Assembly (NCBI RefSeq): GCF_000234665.1
Contig: NC_018338.1
Span: forward strand, 598,084 to 662,083
DNA length: 64,000 nucleotides
From: Leishmania mexicana MHOM/GT/2001/U1103
Lineage: Eukaryota; Euglenozoa; Kinetoplastea; Trypanosomatida; Trypanosomatidae
Reading direction: 5' to 3'
Shown in pieces: positions 20,674 to 28,636 of the stretch (its first letter is position 1; every line of letters starts with the position of its first letter). A program made the translations under genes and the position numbers. The notes below the pieces were generated by a model. The model had not been told where the DNA came from, ran no database searches, and worked only from the letters and a program-made list of their open reading frames with translations.

Positions 20674-21984
20674 CTAGAGCATGATGCAGCACTTCGATCC
20701 ACTCGTTTTCCTCATCGGTATGGTGGCAACCATCGTCCATTCCCTCTCTGCAGCCGATGGGCTCTCGGTATCTGCCGAAACACTACAACCTCTGGTGTCT
20801 GACGCCGCCCTGGAGTACTTCTGCTGCTTCGACTCGCGCCCCTGGACTCTGTTGCGGCGTGCGCCGCCGTTTGTGTCTGCGCTGTTGCCGTCGTGAGGGC
20901 GGGGCGGCGCTTGTGCTACGAAGTTGGACGCGGCGGCCGAGGAGTTCCTGGCTAACTTCCTCCGCCGCACCTCCGCTGTAGGCTTGCAGGGTGACAGCTG
21001 CACATCCACGTCTACCGTCATGGACGTCTGCGTCTGCTCAAACGTGTCTGGTTTGCCGCGCAGGTACTGGTGGCGCGGAAAAACTGCCTCACCGGCCGAG
21101 TCGGTGTATGCGTGCTGTAAGGAGCCATCGCACTCGCTGGCAACGGCGGAGCACCAGCGCTGTCCCTGCACCTGTGGGCATTCTCCCTCTGCCACGGTCG
21201 TTGCAGGCGCCGGAGATGGTGGGGTCTCGTACTTCCGTCTATTGAAGGCCCTTCGCCGCCACTTTGGATGCTGCTTCCGGTCCTCCGGCTGCGCGGGCAT
21301 GTGCCCCGAGTGAGGCGTCGGCGAGCCCGCCTGGGGGATGACAGCAGCGGTGGTGATGCCAGTGGAGTGCAACGGCCGGTGGCTTTTCTCGGTTACCGTC
21401 GTGCAAGTGACGGATGACTCATGCTGTCGCTGCTCCTGTTGCTGGTGATTCCCTGACGGCGATCGCGACTCAGAAGCCGATCGCTGGCGTTCGCATGAGT
21501 TAATGAGCACGGCTTCCAGCTCCCTGAGCTGGACGCACCCGCTGTTCGTCGGATCCAGCAGCTTCATCGCGGCGTCGATCTCACCGGCAGTGATGGTAGC
21601 AGAGCCGCTGGTCAAGATAAGAAAGAGCTCGCGACGGCTAATCACCCCACAACCGCTTGGGTCTATGCTCTCTATCATCCTGTGAATAACCAACCGCCCT
21701 GGCTGGTTTGTGTGAGCAACGTCCTCGCAGAACTGCAGAAAACCCGCGAAGGTCACGGCGCCAGCCGCGGCGCCCGGCACCGTCTCAGTGAACTGATGAA
21801 TGGCAGAGGGGGTGGGGTAGTATCCCATCTCCCGTGCAGCCGCAGCCAAGAAGCAGACGGGGATGTACGACTCGCGAATCTCATCCCAAGCGGCGTCGGC
21901 GTCGGCGTCGGCGTGCGCGTCGGCCGCGTCCACCGAGAACAGGTGAAACACCGAGGACACCCTTTCCACGTTTACGGGTGCCAT
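20674..21984 (-). CDS. EF-hand protein with C-terminal CAAX prenylation box
   Basis: 436 residues from an ATG at 21984. The N-terminal 170 residues contain helix-loop-helix pairs: a first loop IDPSGCGVISRREL near 108-121 and a second LDPTNSGCVQLREL near 144-157, both spaced like EF-hands. Loop position 12 is Glu in each, but other ligands are partly replaced, so calcium affinity may be low or absent. Residues about 20-32 carry an (Ala-Asp)n run encoded by a GCCGAC-type repeat. The remainder (170-430) is disordered and rich in Ser, Gln, Arg and Pro. The chain ends KCCIML, whose last four residues CIML form a CAAX box. Leu at the end favours geranylgeranylation, and the adjacent Cys could be palmitoylated. 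Likely a peripheral membrane calcium-sensor-like protein. The partner is unknown. Confidence 0.85.
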   Translation of the reverse strand: MAPVNVERVSSVFHLFSVDAADAHADADADAAWDEIRESYIPVCFLAAAAREMGYYPTPSAIHQFTETVPGAAAGAVTFAGFLQFCEDVAHTNQPGRLVIHRMIESIDPSGCGVISRRELFLILTSGSATITAGEIDAAMKLLDPTNSGCVQLRELEAVLINSCERQRSASESRSPSGNHQQQEQRQHESSVTCTTVTEKSHRPLHSTGITTAAVIPQAGSPTPHSGHMPAQPEDRKQHPKWRRRAFNRRKYETPPSPAPATTVAEGECPQVQGQRWCSAVASECDGSLQHAYTDSAGEAVFPRHQYLRGKPDTFEQTQTSMTVDVDVQLSPCKPTAEVRRRKLARNSSAAASNFVAQAPPRPHDGNSADTNGGARRNRVQGRESKQQKYSRAASDTRGCSVSADTESPSAAEREWTMVATIPMRKTSGSKCCIML

Positions 21985-23057
21985 GGTGATACGGATGGTA
22001 AGAGCGATGGGCAGTGGAGCTTTAGAAATCGGTCTTCTACCTCTATGCAGGCGCTCCCGCTTGCAACTCCTGCGGCCTCTTTCGAGCTTTCAGGTGTTCG
22101 GTTTTCCCCGCTCGCTTCTCGCTTCCATAAAAACGCTTCGAGTCGAAGGAATGCGGCAGGGGTGCACGACCGAAGAGGGGGAGGCGCTGTCGGCTCTGTC
22201 TCTCGCCCCCTTCCTCTTTGCGTTGGCCCTTGCAGTGCGCAGCACAACAGCAACAGCAACAAAACGTGTACACGCACTTCGACGTCCGCTGTTGAGATGG
22301 ACGCGTGCGGCCTGCGGATAAAGTGAAAGGTTACGCTTTTCGTTATTTCCTGCTTCGAGACCGTGCAATCCTCCATCCGGCGCGCGCGCAGAGGAGAGAA
22401 ACAACAAAACATCGTCGAGGTTGGGAGCAGCAGGCGAGCGATAAAAGGACAGAGACAGAGGAGTGCGCGCAAGCAAAGGCACAGCAGCGAAAGAGAAGGA
22501 TGTATATTGGCGCACGGCAACAAGGGCGGATTGTCGTATTCGCCGGTGCTCACATTCACACCACCGCCTGCACGTCAGGGAGGGGCATCAGATGCACAGG
22601 TGCCTCAGGAAGCGTGCGCATCCGCTGTAGGGGAGACGCCACAGCTTCCCTGGCGTCTATATTCATCTTTTTCGATTTGACTTGTTGCCCAGAGAATGCC
22701 TAGGCAGAAAAACCAGCAACAGCCGCAGAGAGGTGCCCTCAAAGCCACGGATGACAGTGGATGACGACTGCTAGAACGAGAGACGTGCCTGAGCGGAGGA
22801 AGAGAACCTGCTGCCGTGGGAAGAGCGGCTGCTCCGCCCTCCGAGGCTATCGAGTAAAGAGCGCAGGCGAGAAAACTAGAACAATGGAGCAAGCGGCGCG
22901 TGACGTCGAACCAGCACACAGGCAGAAGACTGAGAGGAAGAGAGAGAGAGGGACAAGCACCACTGAAGTGCGGTGACAGAAGGATGGGGGAGGGGCTGGC
23001 CAAGAGGTCCGATGCCTGCCATCCGTTTCCTTTTCGATTGTCTGACGCTTCTCCGCC
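21985..23057. other. Intergenic region
   Basis: No gene seen. Mostly AG-rich on the plus strand. No long microsatellite. Confidence 0.6.
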
Positions 23058-24131
23058 CTACAGCGCCTCAAAACGACACTGCAGCGCCTCCAAGTTCTTC
23101 TGCAACATCACCGTGTCCTCTTGCACCTGCACCAGCAAGGAGTTCATTGCCTCATCCATGGCATTGATGCGCTGCATCCCTTGCACTGATGTGGTGGCAT
23201 CGGCATCGCGCAGACATTCCGCCACGGCGACCGCCGCCTCCATCATCGGCGCCATTGTATGCATCGCGCTCTGCACGTGGTAGTAGTCTTCTAGGGCCAT
23301 CTTCGTGCGGTCGACCTGCTCAAAGAAAGGGTGAAAGTCATCCTGGGCCGCCTCGAGCGGCACGTGGCGCCGCTGCAGCTCAGCAGTGAGGAGATCTCGA
23401 ATCCGAAAGACGCACTCCTTCTCCAGTATCGCGGCGTCTGCTCGCCGCTGCAGCTGGGTCAGTGTCGACGAGTCCGCCAGCAGGTGCATAAGCTGCGCCG
23501 CTTGAAGCTCGTCGTCAGACACGTCCGTGATTGCCTGGTGTCCTTCTGCACCTGACGTGGCAGCACCCACACCACTGCGCTGCATCAGTGCGTCGCATTC
23601 GTCCTGGATGCGAGCCAGAGCGCTTTCCAGATAGGCCTGCGACAGGGGCGAGGAGAACGCCGACGAGGCAGAGGTGAATCTGTAGACGGGAGGAATAAAG
23701 TGGTCGAGCCTATTGCCCTTTCCGAAACCGCCCTCTTGAGCCGATGGCAGTTGCTTATCTGAGGCGGGCGCTCTCTTCTGGGCAACGGTGGCAGCTGCCT
23801 CGTCCCCAGCGTTGAGTTCCACGGGCAGCTGGGCGCTATTGTGCGTATGCAGAGCTGGGCTTGCCAAGTGTGACACGTCACTTTCCCGCAGGACAGGTGA
23901 GACGCCAAGGGCTACCTTCAACTGCCACAGCGCTTCGTCGCGGTCCCACTTCACTGGAAGTGTGGCGACCGCATTACTTTTCGAGGTGTCGTAGCGCTCG
24001 CCGACGGCAACGCCATTCAAGGCGTGAGCCCAAGTGGAAGAGCTCTCTGATCCGTTGTCCTCGAAGACGTCCTCGGGACGCGCCACAAGAGTCGGCGGTA
24101 CGCCGGGATCCCTGACGATGCGAGACCGCAT
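23058..24131 (-). CDS. Coiled-coil protein of unknown function
   Basis: 357 residues from the first ATG at 24131 (MRSRIVRDPG). Twenty codons upstream are also open but begin with TTG, so they are not used here. The first 150 residues are low in structure, apart from a WDRDEALWQLKVALGVSP segment near residue 65. From about 180 to the end the sequence is helical and heptad-like, including ILEKECVFRIRDLLTAELQR and a final helix around QEDTVMLQKNLEALQCRF. A long C-terminal coiled coil after a disordered head resembles Nsp1/Nup62-type channel nucleoporins or basal-body proteins, but there are no FG repeats and I assign no function. Confidence 0.75.
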   Translation of the reverse strand: MRSRIVRDPGVPPTLVARPEDVFEDNGSESSSTWAHALNGVAVGERYDTSKSNAVATLPVKWDRDEALWQLKVALGVSPVLRESDVSHLASPALHTHNSAQLPVELNAGDEAAATVAQKRAPASDKQLPSAQEGGFGKGNRLDHFIPPVYRFTSASSAFSSPLSQAYLESALARIQDECDALMQRSGVGAATSGAEGHQAITDVSDDELQAAQLMHLLADSSTLTQLQRRADAAILEKECVFRIRDLLTAELQRRHVPLEAAQDDFHPFFEQVDRTKMALEDYYHVQSAMHTMAPMMEAAVAVAECLRDADATTSVQGMQRINAMDEAMNSLLVQVQEDTVMLQKNLEALQCRFEAL

Positions 24132-25391
24132 TGCAGCACTACTTCTGATAGATGCGAAGAAATCACGCGAATGGGCAAAAGGCAAGGGCAAGTTTCGCTA
24201 GCTTACCGCACAAAACTCGCTGAACAACCGAGTCTGAAAAGGACAGTCACTGCGGGCGCATGCGTGCCTGTCGATGGGTAATTCCACTACATCGCAGGCA
24301 GCGATGCAGTGGAGCGAGATGAAAAGACAGAGACACGACAGCCGACGATGGAGATGTGAGCCCAAGAGCAGTGTGTTCGTGCCGTCATCGAGCCCGCATT
24401 CGGTCCGGGAACGAAAAAAATGGAAACTTTTCTGCTTCCACACATGTGCGTGTGTGTCCATTCTTTGCCGTGCAGGAGTCCAACGCCACTCTGCAGCCCC
24501 TCCGGCCAGTCCCAGACCCGTCTCGTGGTGCAACGCAGCCGCGGACACACGCCAGCGCAGCAGTGCGGCGGCTCGGTCGGCTGAGCGCGGCCTCGGTACC
24601 CTACCGATCCGCCGCCTCGCATGTCGCCTCACAGCGGCTCACATCATGCCAGTCGCCATCCCTGGTGCATCCCTCGCGGCGGCACGCAGGCCACCCACCA
24701 CCAGTGGGCAGTGCGAGGGCCGGGCGGAGTACGTTCGAGTCACGCTGACACGCTGCCGGCATGAGCAGCGATGAAGCGCACTGACACCACCACGTCGTGG
24801 GTGCTTGACCCTGCGTCACCACTGCAAGCGGTTCGGCATTGGCAGGGATAGGGAGGGGGGGGTGCTGCTTGGCCTCCCCCCACACACAGAGTGAGGGTGC
24901 TGGACCCTGAGGTGCAACGGTGAGGTGCCCCACCTCTTGTCATAAGAGCGGCACAGTGCAACGAGAAACACGAAAAAAAGGCTATTACGTCGCAGTGATA
25001 CAGATGCTCCGCTCTCCGTGGTGTACGGGCGTATCCAATGCCAACAGCGATATCGGAGGCTAGTCCCACGTACCCGCCTCACATCCGCGCAGCCAAGCAT
25101 ACACAGCGCGCACACACACAGACCAAGGAGGCAGCGGTGGTCGCCAAGCGTGATAGCTTTTCGTTTTTTTTGTGTTGGGTCTTTCTTTCTCTCTTGATGA
25201 TGTCGCTGAAAACTGTATCAAATTACCAGCCACCCATGTGCATCAAACGAAGCGCCGATCGGCGTATTCCCACAACCACCCGGGACACCGTATCCGTCCT
25301 GCTTTCTGGCTCCTGCAGAAAGTATCATTCATAGTGCGCACTGCACCGGGGTATCAGCGGAGGATTCTATGCCATTCATGAACTCTCCGCA
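24132..25391. other. Intergenic region carrying SIDER-like copy 1
   Basis: No gene seen. About 516 bp of it is the SIDER-like element at 24428-24943, placed in what should be the 3' UTR of the CEP131 gene. Confidence 0.7.
24428..24943 (-). mobile_element. SIDER-like short retroposon, copy 1
   Basis: About 516 bp, nearly identical to three other copies in the window. In minus orientation it starts ATGACAAGAGGTGGGGCACC, contains TTGCACCTCAGGGTCCAGCA, and ends in a CA-rich stretch then GGAAGCAGAAAA followed by T/A-rich flank. Size, non-coding nature, position in a 3' UTR and same-strand orientation match short interspersed degenerate retroposons of Leishmania. Family membership is my inference, as I could not align it to a consensus. 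No clear target-site duplication is visible. Confidence 0.7.
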
Positions 25392-27383
25392 TCACAAGAG
25401 CAGCTGGCGATGCCGTTGCAGCTCCTGGTCCCGCACACTGACAGCCTCCTGCAAGCTCAGCAGCTGCTCTGACTGGTGACGGATGGTGTTTTCCTTCTTT
25501 GTGATGGCCACAAGGACGCGCTCGTTGATCTGACTCAGCTCCGCGTGGTGGCGCTGCTCCAACGTCTTCTTCTCCATCTCGAACTCGGACCTCAGGCGAG
25601 CCACCTCCTGCGTCGCGGCGCCGTGGCGCTGCTGTAGCTCCCATACCTCCTTCACGTGCTGGGTCTCGAACTCGTGAAGCTTCTTCTGCCATTCGTGGTC
25701 CAGGATGCTCATGCGCTTCGTGTACTCGGAGCGCACCTTGTCCTCGATGGCGCTCATGTGCTGCTCCGACAGGTTCGCCATGTCCTGAATTCTCTGCAGC
25801 TCCTCGGCTTTGCTGCGGTTGGCCTCGAGGGCGGTGCTTAGCTGCTCCTGGACGAGGTCAAGCTCCACCTGCAGTCGCTCCTTCTCACGCGTAACTTGGA
25901 TGTAGCGCTCCCGCAGCATACCATCACTACCCCGAGCAGACTCCAAGGCGCGCAGGTGCTCCTCCTCGAGCCGCTGCACCACCTTCGTCACCGCCGCATC
26001 GCGCTCCAGCTCGCATTTCTTGCGCATCTCCGCCTCCTTTGATTGCAGATAGCGCTGGTTTTCCTCCCTTGCATCCTTCTCGCGGTTCGCGAACTCCAGC
26101 ATCAGCTTCTCCTTGATACACTTCATGCGCTCGTTCACCTCGCCTGTCACGCGCGCCACCTCACTTGTCACCGCCTCGTGGAAGGAGGCCTGCTCCGATG
26201 TCTGCTCGCTCTGCAGGCGCAGCACCTCCTTCCCAAGTCGCTCGATCTCCCGCTGCAACGTGCGCTTCTGATCCTCATAGTGGTGCTCCAGCTGCTCGCG
26301 CCTTTGCTGCTCAAGACGGCGCTCCTCCTCGAGCTGTCGATGAATGCGCTCGCTCTCGTCTCGGAGGCGATCTCGCACTGCTTCCTGCTCGCGGCTGAGC
26401 AGCTCACCTGCCTCCCGCCGCAGCTTCGACTTCAACTCCTCTACGGAGGCATCTTTGGCAGCGATGACCTCGTCACGATGGCGCAGCTCGTTTTCGTACT
26501 CCTCGCGCAGTCGCGCCTTTTCGGCCTTGTGCCGATTCAGCAGCAGCACAATGTCCGGCTCGAGGGACTGCAGCGTCGATTCCTTGATGCGCTTCGCCTC
26601 GGCCAGACGCCATTTCTCGCGGCTCACCTTCTCCTGGGCAGCCCACTTGGTGCGCAGGGACGAGAGGGCCGCGGCATGTGTCCCTTCTAGACGCCGAACA
26701 TCTTCGGCGTGTTTCGCCGCCTCTTCACGCAGCCTCACCGTAAGCGTGTCCACTTGGTGCATCAGCTCCTCCTTCGCCTTTTCTAGCTTTTCTTTCTCCG
26801 CCTTGACGCGCTTGCGTTCTTGAACATGCGAGCTGCGTAGCTCGTCCACCTCGCCCTGCACAGCTTCGCGCATTTCCTGCTTTCGGTTTGCCTCCTCGGC
26901 ACGCCACTGCTGGAGGCGGCTGCGAAGCTCTGCATTGTCCCGGCGAAGCTGCTCATTCTCGAACTGCATCCCCTCAATGCGCTTCTTGATGCCAAGGTAT
27001 GTGTTCTGGGCAGACTCGGCTCCGCTGCCGGTGATCCACGACACCGACACTGCTGACACACCGACGGACGGCGGCGATGCCGACCGTCTCGGCGGTGCGT
27101 GGCGGTGCGTCGGGGTATTGTTCGGCGAGGCGTTTATGGATGACGGTGCCGGAGAGCTGGCCGTGACATGCTGCAGCACCGACGACGTGAGCGGCACAAC
27201 GCTGGAGAAGCTGGTCGCGAGTGTGCAGTCTCGCACACTCCGCGCCTCGCACTGCGTCGCGGCAGCACTGTCAAGGTAGGAAAGGATGTTGGCTACCTTC
27301 GCTTCGTTCATCTCGCGGAGATCTGAGCAGCAGCTGCCGGCGTCATCAGTGACATGCCTCGGCTGCGAAGAGCTGTGGTGCAT
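25392..27383 (-). CDS. CEP131: CEP131/AZI1-like centriolar coiled-coil protein
   Basis: 663 residues from the ATG at 27383 (MHHSSSQPRH). The frame stays open for another 411 bp upstream, but that part translates to CA-repeat and low-complexity sequence typical of a 5' UTR. Residues 1-135 are disordered and the rest is one long coiled coil. Two segments line up with vertebrate CEP131: LQSLEPDIVLLLNRHKAEK (family form has a GLEPEI...KHK pattern) near residue 270, and the terminal helix INERVLVAITKKENTIRHQS, matching the VHRRVKTAVARKEE-type end. The AVTKVVQRLEEEH segment near 465 also matches. CEP131 is a centriolar-satellite, basal-body and transition-zone protein needed for cilia, so a basal-body role is likely here. 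No partner genes lie adjacent. Confidence 0.85.
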   Translation of the reverse strand: MHHSSSQPRHVTDDAGSCCSDLREMNEAKVANILSYLDSAAATQCEARSVRDCTLATSFSSVVPLTSSVLQHVTASSPAPSSINASPNNTPTHRHAPPRRSASPPSVGVSAVSVSWITGSGAESAQNTYLGIKKRIEGMQFENEQLRRDNAELRSRLQQWRAEEANRKQEMREAVQGEVDELRSSHVQERKRVKAEKEKLEKAKEELMHQVDTLTVRLREEAAKHAEDVRRLEGTHAAALSSLRTKWAAQEKVSREKWRLAEAKRIKESTLQSLEPDIVLLLNRHKAEKARLREEYENELRHRDEVIAAKDASVEELKSKLRREAGELLSREQEAVRDRLRDESERIHRQLEEERRLEQQRREQLEHHYEDQKRTLQREIERLGKEVLRLQSEQTSEQASFHEAVTSEVARVTGEVNERMKCIKEKLMLEFANREKDAREENQRYLQSKEAEMRKKCELERDAAVTKVVQRLEEEHLRALESARGSDGMLRERYIQVTREKERLQVELDLVQEQLSTALEANRSKAEELQRIQDMANLSEQHMSAIEDKVRSEYTKRMSILDHEWQKKLHEFETQHVKEVWELQQRHGAATQEVARLRSEFEMEKKTLEQRHHAELSQINERVLVAITKKENTIRHQSEQLLSLQEAVSVRDQELQRHRQLLL

Positions 27384-28636
27384 CTTGCTTAGAGAAGCAC
27401 AGCAGCACACAAGCGTTAACGAAGGAATCAGAAGAAATGCCCTTCGATAGAGGAGAGAGAGAGACTGGACGTACTTGGTGGAGCGAGGCCCCCTCTCCCC
27501 CCCACCGGAGGCAACAAGACCCGTTTGCCGCTTGCGTCTCTCGCGCACTGCTTTTTTGCTTCCGCGGAAGCAAGACTCGCTCACACACGAGCACGAAAAC
27601 AAACAACAAACGTCTCTCAGCGGTGTGCAACGCTTTCGCGAAAAGACGCCTCTGACGAGGAGGAAGAGGAGCACGTGTGCGTGATCCTTCCCCTGCCCTG
27701 CCCAACCTCGCCACCTCTCGCTCTCGCTCGCTCTATGTGTGTGTGTGTGTGTGTGTGCACAAGGAAATAGTGAGAGAAATGTTAAGGAAGCCACACACCC
27801 ACACGCACGAAAAAAAAGAGAGAGCTCGAATATGAGTGGAGTTAGGTCTATGTGTATGTGTGGATCTATCGCACGGGGCGAGCCGTGCGCTCGCGCGTCT
27901 ATTCTGCCGCCCCACCTTAGTCACCCGAGAGTGCCGGAGCAAAGTCGTCGCCGAGCGCCGGTGTATGTGTATGTCTCTACGCCCGCTCTTTTTTCTGCCC
28001 CTCCTCCCTCGTTTGTGTGGGGATCAGAGCGATGGGGCTCGTTGTGGCTGTCGATGTTGCTGCCTTGTGCGAGTGTACACGCAGAGGAGGAGAGGCGATG
28101 TGTATGTCTGTGCATGTGAAAGCGGGAGTGCGACGAGCGCCACCGTGTCGCAGCAGCCGCACACAAAAAGAGTAAGAGTGAGTACAGGGGGGGGGGAGAG
28201 CGGTGGGTCAGGAAGAAAAGAACCGTTTTCCGTGCAATCCGCACGGCGCCAAGGTGCAGCGGACGCGCACCAGGAGACAGAGGTGCCCCCACGAGAAGGC
28301 GGCATGGGCGAAGCGGGTCGTGGTGGAAGGGGTCTTCCGTGCACATGGTCCGTTCGACCTACGCCCTTTTCACTTAGCCCCAGCACCGTCACCATGAACC
28401 CTCTCCTCATCGGACCTCATCCTCTCAAGAGGAAAAGCGTGTGTGTGTGTGGGAGAGGGAGAGGGAGAGGGGGGGGTAACAACAAGCAGAGTCGCTATGT
28501 TGATGTATTCCCCCATTCTAGCTGCTACCGTTGTGTGCCTCTCGGTGCGTGTGCACGCGCAGAGGAGTTGTGCCATGTAGTGGGCAATGATGTGCGTGCG
28601 TATTCGCTGGGATAGGTCTCCGGCTATGCACCATAC
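27384..28636. other. Intergenic region
   Basis: No gene seen. (TG)n near 27735-27757, G-rich runs near 28188-28197 and 28472-28477. Part of this is the 5' UTR of the CEP131 gene and the 3' UTR of the MutL gene. Confidence 0.65.

Noticed and set aside
24274..24932. Conserved frames inside the repeated element, seen again near 39000, 45000 and 59400-60123
   Set aside because: They recur because the whole element is repeated. Several frames on both strands are equally conserved, which is nucleotide conservation rather than a selected protein.
24400..24960. Target-site duplications around the SIDER-like copies
   Set aside because: Flanks of all four copies were compared by eye and only 3-5 base chance matches were found, so none is claimed.
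27384..27794. N-terminal extension of the CEP131 frame
   Set aside because: It encodes HTHTHT and Arg/Gly-rich sequence from repeats, and the homologous body starts well after the Met at 27383.
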